The notes beneath the pieces are model-generated. The model saw nothing but the letters and a program-made list of their open reading frames with translations. It was not told the DNA's origin and ran no database searches. From contig JAGKQI010000094.1 in NCBI GenBank assembly GCA_018806915.1, positions 744,001 through 808,000 of the forward strand: 64,000 nucleotides of DNA, in the 5' to 3' direction. Position numbers and translations under genes: made by a program. Shown here one piece after another: positions 10,109 to 21,758 of the stretch; within the stretch, counting starts at the first letter, position 1; every line of letters starts with the position of its first letter. The stretch is from Phytophthora colocasiae (Eukaryota; Oomycota; Peronosporomycetes; Peronosporales; Peronosporaceae).

Positions 10109-11104
10109 ATGAGCACAAGTGACGACCAGTACGATAAAGCACGTCGCTTGAAGCCTCAATGGACCATGGCGCGTGTATACAGAAGCCTAACGACAGGTGC
10201 GACGAGGCCGGTCCTAGTGTTGGTGGCTATTTGTCTATTGGTTTTCGTGCAGACGAGTATCAACTACAAAGCAACTGTGTCCACAATGGGAGGGAATGCA
10301 TGCAGTCCGAAGGTATTAGACGCCAACAATATCAAATACCATTCAGGACACAGATACTACGCTGGTTTGAAGGAGATCGGATCTCTTCCTCCGCCACAAA
10401 TGGCACAACAACACGCCAAACTCTGCAGCAAGACGAACCGACTCCAAGCCAAGTACGAATACTGCTTACCGGTTTCCGGTCGGAAAGACACGCCGTTCTG
10501 CAGTGCAGCAGACCGGATGAACTTACTGAACGTTAACACCAAGTCGATCTGCTATGCCAGTGTACTACACTTGCTATTGGTGGAGGTCTACGAAGAGCTC
10601 CAAGCGACTGGAAACACACCGTTCCTAGCGTTTGGCTCGCTATTGGGAGCTATACGCAATCAGAGTATGATTCCGTTCACGGAGGACGTCGATATCGGCT
10701 ATGTTGGTGATGTTTTCACTGGTGACAAGGTCAAGCTCGCTCTTAGAAGGAAGGGCTATCACATGTTCTATATGGGTATCTGGAGAGTCTGTGTGGCGCC
10801 TACACATCCGCTTGCTGGACATCTTTACGACCCGGAGTTGCCTATTTCAGAGAGTTTCGCTGTACCGTACGTAGATCTGTACCAGATGAAGCAGACGGAA
10901 AATGGAGACTGGGATGTACAAGAACTGGAAGGCACCAATGGGAGTGTTCTCCCTTACAAGAAGGTCTGGCCATTTACGCAAGTGAATATCAACCGGATGA
11001 CATTTGAGACTGTGCGAGATCCACATTTCTTCTTGACAGAGGCTTATGGGACTGACTACATGACACCAAAACCACGAAACGAGTCTTCGGGGGCATTAGA
11101 GTAG
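10109..11104 (+). CDS. LicD/fukutin-family type II membrane protein L2 (left copy)
   Basis: 331 codons. Short cytosolic tail rich in basic residues, a transmembrane helix (PVLVLVAICLLVFVQTSI), then the family blocks YHSGHRYYAGLKE, CLPVSGRKDTPFCSAADR, CYASVLHLLLVEVYEEL and GSLLGAIRNQSMIPFTED.DIGY, IWRVCVAPTHPLAG and YGTDYMTPKPR. It has QSM in place of GSM before the catalytic acidic cluster, a small family variation. Differs from the right copy by two residues in the cytosolic tail. In tandem with L3 and L1, all on the plus strand, each with its own upstream region rather than an operon. Confidence 0.88.
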   Translation: MSTSDDQYDKARRLKPQWTMARVYRSLTTGATRPVLVLVAICLLVFVQTSINYKATVSTMGGNACSPKVLDANNIKYHSGHRYYAGLKEIGSLPPPQMAQQHAKLCSKTNRLQAKYEYCLPVSGRKDTPFCSAADRMNLLNVNTKSICYASVLHLLLVEVYEELQATGNTPFLAFGSLLGAIRNQSMIPFTEDVDIGYVGDVFTGDKVKLALRRKGYHMFYMGIWRVCVAPTHPLAGHLYDPELPISESFAVPYVDLYQMKQTENGDWDVQELEGTNGSVLPYKKVWPFTQVNINRMTFETVRDPHFFLTEAYGTDYMTPKPRNESSGALE

Positions 11105-11532
11105 AATATTTTGTCTTAGAATTAGTAAATTGCTGTAAAAAATGCTTTCAACAACGAACAACACGTTAAGGATGCTTCCGATATGAGAAGAGTCTCAAAG
11201 AGCAAGCAAAACAGTTCTGGCTGCTGCTGACTAGCAAATTTGAAAACAAAAACAGATTGAACTTCAAGAAACAATTAACAGTGAGCACCATTCATCAGTT
11301 GCAGTACGATAACGCGGGTATGGTACCGTCACAGCAACCAGATGGAGGCGGAATGTGTTGCGTCTTCAGGCTGGGACGGCAACGTAAGCTCAAAAAGAAC
11401 AGAGTCATGAGAGAATTTGGATTGAGCCATTATTCCGATTCGATGTGCCATGTCGCCGAGCCGTAGTTAGCAAAGACGTCCCATTCTCTCTTTCACTGTC
11501 TGTAGATCAAGTCATCCACAAGAATCGATCCA
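11105..11532. other. Intergenic between L2 and L1
   Basis: 428 bp without a supported gene. A C/T-rich stretch around 11481-11505 just before L1 may hold its transcription start, but no clean initiator is seen. Confidence 0.5.
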
Positions 11533-12561
11533 ATGGAGAACAGCGCGATCGTCATGGACGTAAAAGTCGAAAAAGGTCTCGAAGTGATCAAGGTCGCTCC
11601 TGTTGGCGTTGCTGGGTGGTTTGTGCTGCGATGCAGACACTTTTGGACGGGAATGACAGTGCTCCTAACATTCCTAGTGGTGCTGCTCGGATTGCTGATG
11701 TTCGGCTTGTTCATGGAGTCACGGATCATCTCGTGTATACCGGAAGTTGCTGTCCTAAATGAGACAGCAGTGTGTCGTCCAAGAGCCCTCGATGCAAGCA
11801 ACATCCAGTATCATTCAGGACACCGATACTACAGCCAGTTGAAGGAGATGGAGGCAACACCCCCTACCTTCCGTAACAATAACCACACCGTGCTTTGCCA
11901 CGAAGAGCTACGAACACAGATCAAGTACGGCTATTGCCTCCCCATCTCCGGTCGTAAGGATGTCCCGTACTGCACTGCTGCGGACCGAACGGACTTACTC
12001 AACGCTCAGTCGCACAAGTCGATTTGTTACGCCAGTGTATTGCACATGTTGATGTTAGAAGTGTACGAGGAGCTACAGGCCACCGGAAACACTCCTTTGA
12101 TCACGTTTGGTTCGCTACTTGGAGCTGTTCGGAATGGCTCGATGATTCCTTTTACGGAAGACACTGACATCGGGTTTGTGGACGAATTGAAGGCGCAAGA
12201 AGCTTTACAAGAGGCGCTTTGGCGAAAAGGTTATCACATGTTCTTCTTGGGTATTTGGAGAGTTTGCGTGGCGCCAACACATCCACTTGCTGGTCGAATT
12301 TACGACCCGGATCTCCCACTGACCAAAAGATACTCTGTCCCGTATGTGGATCTGTATCGTATGAAGAAAACCAACAAGGGTAATTGGGATGTTCAGGAAC
12401 TGGTAGGAAGCAACGGGCGCTTTCTTCCGAATGGCAAAGTGGAGCCATTCTCGCAGATCACGATCAACGGGATGCCATTCGACACGATGCACGACCCAGA
12501 TTACTTCCTAAGAGAGGCATACGGACCGAACTACATGACTCCAAAGCCACGAAGGGAATAG
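11533..12561 (+). CDS. LicD/fukutin-family type II membrane protein L1 (left copy)
   Basis: 342 codons. N-terminal tail of about 35 residues, a transmembrane helix (TVLLTFLVVLLGLLMFGLF), stem, then YHSGHRYYSQLKEME, CLPISGRKDVPYCTAADR, CYASVLHMLMLEVYEEL, GSLLGAVRNGSMIPFTED.DIGF, IWRVCVAPTHPLAG and YGPNYMTPKP. The TED.DIG cluster is the presumed metal site of the LicD/fukutin nucleotidyltransferase fold. Protein identical to the right-arm copy. It lies 17 bp from the LTR of gypsy element A, so any 3' UTR must read into the retroelement. Confidence 0.88.
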   Translation: MENSAIVMDVKVEKGLEVIKVAPVGVAGWFVLRCRHFWTGMTVLLTFLVVLLGLLMFGLFMESRIISCIPEVAVLNETAVCRPRALDASNIQYHSGHRYYSQLKEMEATPPTFRNNNHTVLCHEELRTQIKYGYCLPISGRKDVPYCTAADRTDLLNAQSHKSICYASVLHMLMLEVYEELQATGNTPLITFGSLLGAVRNGSMIPFTEDTDIGFVDELKAQEALQEALWRKGYHMFFLGIWRVCVAPTHPLAGRIYDPDLPLTKRYSVPYVDLYRMKKTNKGNWDVQELVGSNGRFLPNGKVEPFSQITINGMPFDTMHDPDYFLREAYGPNYMTPKPRRE

Positions 12562-12578
12562 CAAACATTTAGAAGCAT

Positions 12579-13438
12579 TGTAGCGGGTTGGATTGGGAGA
12601 CGACGGCGGACGGCGAACCTAAGGACAGCGAACCTAAGGACGATGAGGAGAACGAGTCGACCATGAAGCGCGTGGTTGAAGGACGGCACCAGCACAGTGC
12701 AGACGTGGAGGTCCAACGGGACTAGGAACGACGAATGAGCATCGAGCGCAGCGCGCTGCTGAGCTGTTGATTGGGCGTTGATGCCTGCGGAGGGATTGCT
12801 CGACGGAGGCCGTGTAGCGGAAGTGGTACAACGCGAGGTACGCGCAGTGAGAGCGGCTGCACGGAGGAGCGGTTTTGATGGGCAGTTTGGAATTCGCCAC
12901 CGAGGGCGCAGAGTTCGGAATTTGCCACGACGGGCAAAGGACGATTGAGGAATCGAGGAGAAGGGCGCAGAGACCCTTAGACGTGGACGTGGGGCTGTGA
13001 GTCTTCAGCGACTTTGAGAAGAAGGGCGCTTTCTGACGGTGGAGCGGGAACGAGGAACTGGCGGACGACGACCGGGCTGGAGTGGCGCTGGACGTTGTTG
13101 GCGGGCTGGAACCTGGGGAACGACTTGGAGCGGAAGCGAGGAACTGGCGGACGACAACCGGGCTGGAGTGGCGCTGGGCGTTGTTGGCGGGCTGGAACCT
13201 GGTGGACGACCTGCCGGACGAACCGTAGGAGACTTAGCAGTTGAGGTAGACGTGTATTGAGAGGTTAATAAATAGGATCGACCGTACCGCGTTACGGGAG
13301 ATCCGGCGCAGTACCAAGTGGGTGCTGTTGGCCAGTGGACGAGTTGAGAAACAAGTAAACGCCTGTTCGTCGCCCTAGGACGGCAGCGGGCTATGCGACA
13401 CGCCCAACTAGCCGGGCGAGATAAGAGGCTACGCTACA
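12579..13438 (+). repeat. 5' LTR of gypsy element A
   Basis: 860 bp, TG...CA bounded, about 99.5% identical to the 3' LTR by eye. Internal tandem duplication at 13041-13212. Its first 57 bases are also found at the inner end of the right arm. The sequence right after it (TGGTGGTCATAC) should hold the primer-binding site; the tRNA is not identified. Confidence 0.92.
13041..13212 (+). repeat. 86-bp tandem duplication inside the LTR
   Basis: Two copies of an 86-bp unit starting GGAGCGG at 13041 and 13127, differing at a handful of positions. The same duplication is in the 3' LTR (about 22217-22388), so it predates this insertion. Confidence 0.85.
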
Positions 13439-13741
13439 TGGTGGTCATACAGGGGCCGAGGTTGAGACAACGAGGCGTAGAACGCATGAAGACGATAACG
13501 ATGACGACAACATCCGAGACGGCCAAGCGGGCAACGAAGGCGAAACGGCCCAAGTCGAAGTCAAGCGCTGAGCGTGAACGGAAAAACGAAGATGACGAGC
13601 CCGGTGAGGAAATTAACGACGACGAAGGGAGCAGTCGACCCCAGAAGCTTCGCGCATGGTACTCAGGAGTCAGGCGACGGAGCACACCACCGAGCCGAGG
13701 CGTGAGGCGGTAGACGAGGGCAGGCGGCACTCGATGAGACC

Positions 13742-15856
13742 TTGGCACTGGCAGGGCAAATAGTAGCTGATATCCAAGCGCGCGAAGCAGAGTCGCAGGT
13801 GTCGCGGGGCGAAGAGGAAGCGTTGGACGCAGGAGGACTTGGTGACGGCCGTGACGGACGTGAACCAGACCAGCAAGCGAGAGTCGGCCACGAGGAGCCG
13901 AGCTTGGAAAACGTTACGGCACTGCTGCGAGAATTGGCCACCCACGTAGCCGAGCTGAAGGCTGGGCGAGCAAGACCACCCCGACGAGGGCGAGATGAGC
14001 AAGGACCGATTCTGCAGCCGCACGACGACGGAGTAGACACCGCTCCTGAAGAAGAGGTACTGGGACAGGGCAATGCGAACGAAGAGACCCCACGGCGAGA
14101 AGTGATCAACGACGGAAGTCGTAGAGCTGGCCAGCAACGCCGAGATGGAGACGATGGACGCGGACGCAGACCCAGGTACCGAGACGGGCGGCGCTCAGCT
14201 GGACGCGAACGACGACGACGTGATGAAGATGCCCAACGCGAGCGACGGCGTAGCCGGGGAACGCCATGAACGCCGAAGAGAGCGGCGACAAATTCGTGCG
14301 GGAGGAGACCCACCCGACGACGAAGGAAGTTCGGGAGACTCCGACGACGATGGACGCCGACGGGGACCAGCCAGACGCGGCGACGGCGATGATAATGACA
14401 GTAGTTCCGGCGATAGCTCCAGTGATAGCAGCTCCAGTGGCAGCAGCAACGAAGACGGCGATAGTGACGCGAGTCGAGGGGCACGTAGACGACGCGACCA
14501 CCGTCGACGCGAGCCGCGGCGAGACCAGCATGAACGGCGCGGCCGGCACGAACGGCGAGATAGGCGAAGACGACGTGAGCGGCGCGAGAGCGAAGAACGT
14601 GACGAACGGCGAAGACGAACGGGTCGACGCAACATCAGGGACTTGGAGTTGCCTACGTTCACGCCATCCGCGAGAGTATCTGTGACGACGTGGATAGATC
14701 GGGTGGATCTTGCGCTGCAGGGGGCGCGTGAATCCGGACGAGGCGAGTGGTCGGATAAGAGCGCTGTACTTTATCCTGGGAACAAACTACTTGAGAATGC
14801 AGCACGCTGGTGGGTGAACGCCGACAGGAGACTGACGAGAGAACAGCGTACCTGGACGAATCCTGAAGCGCAGCTTGCTAAGAAGATACGCGCCACCACA
14901 GGATCTCGCCGAGGCAGAATGGAGAGTGAACTCGAGAGCGATGATGGCGGGAGAAACGTACGCGGATTTCGCAGCCGGTCTGAGAGATGCAGCAGATAGG
15001 AACGCGGTCGAAGAACGGGTGTTCCTGGCGCAATTCTACGAGGAATCTGGACCGGACGACGAGACAACTGGTGAAGCAGCCGCCGGCTCCGCAGACGCTC
15101 GAGGAGGCTGTGGACAAGGCGACGGAGCTGAGCGATCCCATGGACAACGTAGCAAGGGGAATGCGAGCCATCGGACAACCTTTCCCTCCAGCGCCAGGTG
15201 CTCAGTTGATGCAAGTGAACGGACCGAACGGAACGACAGTGTTGATACCTGGGGTCGGTGGTATCGCAATACCAGAAGGAGCAGCAGCAGGGACCGCGGG
15301 AGATGCGCATGAGAGCCAGAGAGTACAGACGGAGGAAGAGCAGTTGGCTCTCTTCACCAATCCGCAGGGCGTGTACAACAGGTTGACGGGCGTGAATCAG
15401 CCGATCCCCGGCAGAGAATGGACTGGACGACAGTGGGAACCGAAGGCAACTGGGAAGCGACGTGCTAGGAACCCTCCGACGAAAGAACAGAAGCAGCCGT
15501 CCAAGCGACACAAAGGGAATAAGCAGGAGACTACGAAGCCGGCGACAGTAACGCAGGCGAATGCAGCGGCTCCGACGGCACCGATTTTACAAGTAGCAGC
15601 GGGCGAACGGCGTGTAGAAGCACAAACGGCGGCGAAGACTCAAGCGGCGACTGGTTCAACGTTGAGCACGGGATGCCGAAGGTGCGGGAAGCAAGGTCAC
15701 TGGGTGATGCAATGTCCCGACACACCGAGGTGCTATGCGTGCAACAACTCGGGACACTATGCGCGCGATTGCCCGGACAAGGACGCGAAGGCACGTAACG
15801 ACGAGTATCTGAAGCAGAGAGGTCAAGCACGAGGAAAGACGCCGGGAAACGAGTAG
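13742..15856 (+). pseudogene. Gypsy A Gag region, frameshifted
   Basis: Several overlapping plus-strand frames cover one Gag. An N-terminal part (from about 13742) is charged and low in complexity, with long Arg/Asp/Gly runs. The capsid-like core starts near 14640 (LELPTFTPSARVSVTTWIDRV, later LENAARWW) and changes frame near 14880 and 15000. The last frame (14987-15856) ends with two CCHC knuckles, CRRCGKQGHWVMQC and CYACNNSGHYARDC, the RNA-binding nucleocapsid motif. Intact elements make one polyprotein; this copy cannot. Confidence 0.8.
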
Positions 15857-15891
15857 CGAGCGGCGTTGAGGGGATACGGCGTTCGAGTGCA

Positions 15892-16616
15892 TTGCGAGCA
15901 CCCCGACGGATGAGACCAACGAGAGTGAAAGGCGAGGATGGCGATGCGCGGCGACTGGATGCAGAAGTGGCTGCCGTGCGACGCGTGGAAACGCTGACGG
16001 ACGGAAAACTGAGTGAATTGATGGCGAAGATGACGGAAGAGGTGGCGATGCGTGACGCTGAGCGAGCGGCGCTATATCTGCCGACGGTGCGACCGGCGTG
16101 GGCTGCTACGCGGTTCGTACGTGAAGAACGAGAGCAGCAAGAAGAGGCGAGTGTGCAACCAGAGACGGGGAACGGCAGTGGCCGACGTCCAACTGGGGAA
16201 GGCGCGAAGGTAGTGGTGACTACGGACACGGTGGCTGCGGCGGACGCAGAGTCTCAGGCAAGGACGCAGTGAGCAAGAGTGAGTCGACGGCCGTGGCAGC
16301 GAAAATTGCGACCGTGGCGCTGGATGAAGAGAAAGCAGTGTACCCGGCCGATGTGGACGACGAGGTGAAATCGAGTGGGACACAGGCGGTGAGCGAGGGT
16401 GAGTCGAGCGAAGACGACGGTAGCGACCGTCCCGGTGACTCTGAAGGTGACGTCGCTCGAGCACGGCAAGAACGGCGACGGGCGCGGAAGACAATCAAGC
16501 AGCGGAAATTGAAGGCGAAGCAAGCAGCAGTACGAACCGCCATTCGCGAGGACGTTGAGGAGCGTGAGCGTCGGGCTACCGTGCAACACGAAGAGCGCGC
16601 ACGACAAGCGACATAG
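15892..16616 (+). pseudogene. Gypsy A charged linker between gag and protease
   Basis: Two adjoining frames (15892-16272, 16269-16616), rich in Glu, Arg and Ala, with a probable coiled-coil stretch (RARQERRRARKTIKQRKLK). No enzymatic motif seen. It lies where the N-terminal end of Pol is expected. Confidence 0.5.
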
Positions 16617-16691
16617 GCACTGACGGCACTTGAAGAACGACGGCGGCAGCGTACGAGTAAGGACAAGAGTTCGGACACACAAACGAGGAAT

Positions 16692-17423
16692 TTGGCGCGG
16701 GTGAGCCTCACCAAACAGCGGCAGTCACCTGGAGTCGGTGATGACGGACTGGAACACGTTGGCGCTGAGGACGGACTCCCGACAGCGATACTGACGGTGG
16801 ATAACGTGCGTAAGGAGGTGAAGTTGGACAGCTGTGCGAGATACTCGATCGCAGGAACTGACTGGATGGCCCACGGAGACAAGGTGGCGAAAGTGGCGCC
16901 CGTGGACTACGTGGAGGGCATCGGTGGTTTCTTGCTGGACGTGGTCGGAGTGTGGCGTTTTGAATTTCGGAACGTGTACGACGAGTTGATAAGCGTGGAA
17001 GCTTTGGTGGTCTCGGGATATACGGATGAGTTCCTTCTCGGCGTGGACTTCATGCAGGCACGTGGAGCAACGATGGACTTTGGGCGGAACGAAGTGCGAT
17101 ATAACGACGACGGCAGGGCGGTAGTGATCCCCTTTAGGACGACAGACAAGCAAGGCGGACGGAAGATTGCTGCTGTGAGAATTGCTGGGAAGGCACGGTT
17201 GACGGCACGGACGGTGACGCCGGTGGTAGTGTCCGTGACAGCAAAAGATGGTGAACGTGGGCTGTTTATCCCAACGCGAAACACGGGGGCAATCATGTTG
17301 GCGGCGACGGTGACAACGGCGCGCGGTGGAAAAGCATGGGTTCCAGCGATCAATGCGAACGATCGGGCGGCGAACTTGCCGAACAAGCGCGAAGTTGGGA
17401 ACGTGGATTCCGGTGGACGATGA
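16692..17423 (+). CDS. Gypsy A retropepsin-type protease
   Basis: About 243 codons. The aspartic protease is recognisable from LDSCARYSIAG (the active-site D in a DSC-A context instead of the usual DSGA), hydrophobic strands following, and FLLGVDFM towards the end, equivalent to the ILG motif. It would process Gag-Pol. The Gly-to-Cys change next to the catalytic Asp is unusual. The following RT frame overlaps its 3' end (from 17326), so a frameshift lies between protease and RT. Confidence 0.75.
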   Translation: MARVSLTKQRQSPGVGDDGLEHVGAEDGLPTAILTVDNVRKEVKLDSCARYSIAGTDWMAHGDKVAKVAPVDYVEGIGGFLLDVVGVWRFEFRNVYDELISVEALVVSGYTDEFLLGVDFMQARGATMDFGRNEVRYNDDGRAVVIPFRTTDKQGGRKIAAVRIAGKARLTARTVTPVVVSVTAKDGERGLFIPTRNTGAIMLAATVTTARGGKAWVPAINANDRAANLPNKREVGNVDSGGR

Positions 17424-18495
17424 CATGACCATCCTGGCGATGAATGACGGGCTAGGAACGAAGCGTTTGAACGACTGGATGAGCAAACTGGGCGACAGCC
17501 AGACGCCATTGAAGAACGAGAGCGAGGTGAAAGTGGGCACCAAGGATCAGGAAGCTCGTGAGTTGGTGTTGAAGTTGTTGCGTGTGTACCGGGGGTTGTC
17601 TGCGGACGAGAGTGACTGCCCTCCAGCAACGGCGTTAAACATCCACCATCACATTGACACCGGCGAGACGACACCGATTATGTTGAAGCGGCGTCGACAG
17701 GCTCAAACGGAAGACAAGATAATTGAAGAGAACGTAGAGAAGATGCTCCGCGCCGGCGTTATCGAAGAAGGAGATGGTGCATGGGGATTTCCCGTTGTAT
17801 TAGTGCGCAAGAAAGATGGAGAAATACGCTTTTGCATTGACTATCGTGCTCTTAATAAGGTGACGAAAAAAGATGTGTATCCTCTGCCCCGGATCGACGA
17901 GACGTTGGAGGCGTTGGGAGGTGCTTTACTCTTCACGACCTTGGATTTGAAAGCGGGTTACTGGCAGATATTGGTTGCGCCAGAGGATCGGGACAAGACG
18001 GCGTTTACGACGAAGAGAGGACTGTACCGTTTCGTGAGGATGCCCTTTGGACTTACGAACGCGCCGTCTACTTTTCAAAGAATGATGAATCATGTATTGA
18101 GAGGGCTCACGTGGAGCACGTGTCTAGTTTATCTAGATGACACTATTATTTTCACGCGTGGCGGGATCGAGCGGCACGTAGTGGAACTGGCGACGGTGTT
18201 GGAGAGACTGTCGATGGCTGGGTTGACGTTGAAGCTGAAGAAGTGCAGCTTCGCCATGCGATCGATGGAGTACTTGGGCCATGAGTTGAGCAACGAGGGT
18301 GTGAGACCGGTGGAGCGGCTGATCACAGCTGTACGGGGAGTTTCCGAAGCCTCGCGACGCTCACGAGGTCAAGCGGTTTGTGCATCTGGCGGGCTATTAT
18401 CGACGATTCGTGGAAGGATTCGGGTCGATTATGGCGCCAATGACAAAGTTGCTGAGAAAGAAGGTGGCGTGGGAATGGACGGCGAAGCAGGATGA
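17326..18495 (+). pseudogene. Gypsy A reverse transcriptase
   Basis: Ty3-type RT: GAWGFPVVLVRKKDGEIRFC, DYRALNKVTKKDVYPLPRID, FTTLDLKAGYWQI, MPFGLTNAPSTFQRMM and the catalytic box LVYLDDTIIF, then KKCSFAMRSMEYLGHELS. A frameshift near 18340 cuts the thumb/connection; the right frame goes on from about 18345 (FVHLAGYYRRF). The gene was a functional RT before this lesion. Confidence 0.88.
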
Positions 18496-20870
18496 AGCGT
18501 TCGAGAAGGTGAAAGCGATCCTAACAAGCAAACCTCTCCTTATCTATCCTGACTTTCGACTGCCATTTCGAGTGGTGACGGATGCGAGTGTTGTTGGACT
18601 TGGCGCATGTTTGATGCAGGACCAAGGCAAGGGCTGGCAACCTGTGGCGTATGCGAGTAAGGTTAATAGCGAGACCGAGAGCAAGTACGGTATCCACAGA
18701 ACTGGAGTGTTTGGCGGTGGTCTGGGCGGTGAAGCTGTTTCGGCCCTACTTGTATGGGCGGCAGTTCGTCATAATTACGGATCACTCGGCCTTGCGGTGG
18801 CTGATGACGAGTGCGAACTTGACGGGCAAGCTCCATCGTTGGGCGCTGACCCTGCAAGAGTTCGACTTTGTAGTCGAGTATAGACCTGGAAGCACTAATG
18901 TGGTGGCGGATGCGCTCTCGAGGGCTCCGGCGATTGGCGTGATGCGAGCAGCGGTTGGTAGAAGACGGCGTGCGCGGTTGCGGCGAGAAGCTGGGCAAGG
19001 ACCACCAGCAAAGGGCGCGATGCGAGCGGCGGTTGGCAAGCGGCGGCGGTCGAAACGACGGACGGCGAAACAAGGGCGGTCGAGGACGGCGCGAGGCGCT
19101 GCAGATGGCGATACGACGGGCGCTAATAATGAGGGAGCGAGCGTGGACGGCGTGGCGTCGGAAACGGGAGCGACTGCTGGTTCGCTCGACGTTCAGGACG
19201 GTGGCGAGGACGTGGACGAGAAGCCTGTAGAGACGATAATGAGGACGAGTTTGGGCGACGCGGTGGCCGGCAAGGACGGACGGCGACGACGGAAGGCGAG
19301 GACGGTGCCGACGGTCGACCAACGGGTGACTCGGGCCACTACGAGAAAGGAAGGCGAGCGGCAGTGGCAGGCGGAAGCAGAGCGTGCGCTGCGGGACTTT
19401 GCCATGGACGAGAAGACGGACGGAGTTGCGGTAACGGCACAGGATTCGGTAGTGCACGGCGCGACGGCGGCGCACGAACGTGCGATGCTGGAAGCAGCGA
19501 CAGAGACGGCGACAGGACGAGGAGCCGAGATGACGTGTGGCACGACCCCAGTACGGAACGAGGCGGACGTGGACTACGGCGACGCGGTGTTGACTACTGA
19601 CGCGGGCGATTCGATGGAAAACGGCAATTCGGTGAACCAGGCGAAGACGGCGACCGATGTGGCGAACGACAGTACGGCAGATGAGCACGGGCGCGCGGTA
19701 CGGGATGAGACTCGGAATAACCTGGTGGCGGACGTGAGTGTGGGACAGGAGCAAGCAACGACCGAGACGCACGGCACGACGGCGAGCAGGACGGACGTGA
19801 ATCCTGGGGAAGGAAGTGACGAGCGACCGAGGGCGAATGCGGCGACGAGAAGTGCGGATCCAGCTCACGTACCGGCAGCGAGAGTGGACGACTCGGCGTT
19901 GGTGAATGAGACGGTGGCTGAAGACCTGCAGGCGAGTGACGATACGGCGGTTGCGCAGGTGGCGTCGGGTGACCAGTGCGTGGATGAGTCGACGATGGAT
20001 GCGGCGTTGAGCGGGACGATGGAGACTGGCACGGCGGCCACGTATGAGGGAGATCACCGGCGTCGGCGTGCAGCGGAAGCCGAGCGGCGACGGTTGACGG
20101 AGCAGACCCTGCAAGTTACTGACGACGAGATCCAGGAGGAGCAGGCGAAGAGTCGGTTGGTGCAGCGATTGCTAACCGAGGGAGAGTATCGAGGGCAGAA
20201 GGTGGCCAAGGTGTTCGGCTTAGTGTTGATTGAGACGGTTAAGGGACGACGGGTGATTCTACCCCCGGCGTTGTGGGCTGTAGTGTTCAAGGAGTGTCAC
20301 GATTCGGTGTGGGCGGGCCATTTGCGGGCTCCACACACTTACGCGAGGATTGCAGCGACGTACTGGTGGCCGGGACTGCAGAACGAGGTGAAGAAATGGG
20401 TGCGCGGCTGTAGAGAGTGCGGCAGCAGGAAGGCGAGGCCCAGAGAGGTGGTGCCGCCGCTGCGTAGTATCCGAGGAGGTGACGTGGGCGACAGGTGGGC
20501 TTTAGGCGTGGCAGGCCCATTACCCGCGAGCGATGGCGGCAAACGTTACGTGATAGCGGCGGTGGAGTATGTGACTCGTTACGTGGTGGCGACGACGGTG
20601 GACCGGCACGTGGCGGAGAACGTGGCCGAGTTCCTGATGAAGGACGTGGTTTTGAAATTCGGGCCGTTCCGGGAGCTGTTGACGGATGGGGCACCCGAGT
20701 TGACGGGAAAAGTGATCGAGGAGTTGGTGATGATGTTGCAGGCGAGGCAAGCAAACCCCGTGCCTTACCGACCCCAAATGATCGGCCTCGTCGAGAGATT
20801 TAACAGAACGTGGAAGGACATCGTGGCGACATTCATGCAGGATGAAGAGCAGCGCGACTGGGAGCGTTAG
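18380..20870 (+). pseudogene. Gypsy A RNase H, long linker, and integrase core
   Basis: RNase H starts in one frame (LLIYPDFRLPFRVVTDASVVG) and moves to another near 18690 (ELECLAVVWAVKLFRPYL, TDHSALRWL, VVADALSRAP). Then comes an unusually long insert of nearly 400 residues rich in Ala, Thr, Asp and Arg with no known domain. The integrase follows: HHCC-like zinc motif (H in HDSVWAGHL, CRECGSRKARPR) and a core with LLTDGAPELTG and ER in GLVERFNRTWK. The frame ends at an in-frame TAG (20868-20870) inside the integrase. Confidence 0.82.
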
Positions 20871-21758
20871 GTGAACTTTGCGGTGTACTCGTACAATTCT
20901 GGGCGGCACTCGACGGTCGCATTGTCCCCGAACGAGTTGATGTTAGGACGGCGCTTGAAGAGCCCGAACGAGTTATTGAGGACGACAGGACGAACGGAAG
21001 CTGGTGAGCTGAGCGCGTATCACCAGAAGTTGGTGGCGACGCTGAGGAGAAGTCACGAATGCGCAGAGAAGGCGAGGATGCGCGAGCAGCAGCGACAAGC
21101 TCGGCATTACGACAAGAAGGTGAGACGGCGACGGACGTTCCGAACGAACGATAGGGTGTGGGTATACCGACCGCCGAGAGGGCCGAAGGCGACGAAGTTA
21201 GCGCACCAGTGGATGGGGCCGCTGAGGATAATTGAGGCCGTCGGTTACGACAACTACCTACTTGAACGAGAAGACACGGAGGGTGAAGGCGAACAAATTA
21301 TCGCCCACGTATCATTCTTAGTTTCCTATCACTACCCTGAAGATTGTCTGGTGGATGCGGCGAAGGACATTGCGGACGAGCTGCAGTACGAGAATGAGGA
21401 AACGGACGGTGACGCAAGACCGAAGGACGGCGAGACTGGTAGAACAACGAAGGCTCCAGTGCGCGAGGCGACAGGAACAGGAGGAAAGAAACGGCGTCGA
21501 AGAACAGTGGCGCGTGAAACAACAGGCGAGCAGCAGAACGAGCCTTTGGTGGAACTACGACGGCGAAGAAGACGGAACGCCGCGGGGCAATACATCCTGG
21601 AGTTCGAGCTCCAACCCGAACGAGAAGTGCGACGACGATCAACCGGTCGCGTGTCCGAAGAGCATGATGGACGGTGCTGGGTGTCGGTCGACGAGTACGA
21701 GAGACTGTTTAAGGACGGTAGAGTCGTGGAAGACCCTAAATGTGGGGAAGGCGTGTAG
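20871..21758 (+). pseudogene. Gypsy A integrase C-terminal part
   Basis: In frame with the preceding integrase after a single TAG stop. It begins VNFAVYSYNSGRHSTVALSPNELM, then a GPY/F-like module (DRVWVYRPPRGPKATKLAHQWMGPLRII...YDNYLLER), then a charged tail. No chromodomain is seen. The tail runs up to the 3' LTR; purine-rich TGTGGGGAAGGCG just before the LTR is the likely polypurine tract. Confidence 0.75.

Larger units (their letters stand above)
1100..12635 (+). repeat. Left arm of large inverted duplication
   Basis: This 11.5-kb block is the reverse complement of 46585-56998 (10.4 kb). The outer limit is 1100/56998 and the inner limit 12635/46585. The length difference is mostly an 1125-bp segment at 3926-5050 present only here. 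Identity is very high: L1 proteins are identical, L2 differs by two residues, L5 by eight. The last 57 bases are the start of the 5' LTR of gypsy element A, also present in the other arm. Confidence 0.95.

Noticed and set aside
13663..14549. Long minus-strand frames opposite gypsy A gag (Ser/Arg-rich)
   Set aside because: Shadow of the repetitive Arg/Asp codons of Gag on the plus strand.
18663..20114. 483-codon minus-strand frame opposite gypsy A RNase H-integrase linker
   Set aside because: Arg/His-rich low-complexity reading that mirrors the GC-rich linker on the other strand; no domain, start context or promoter.
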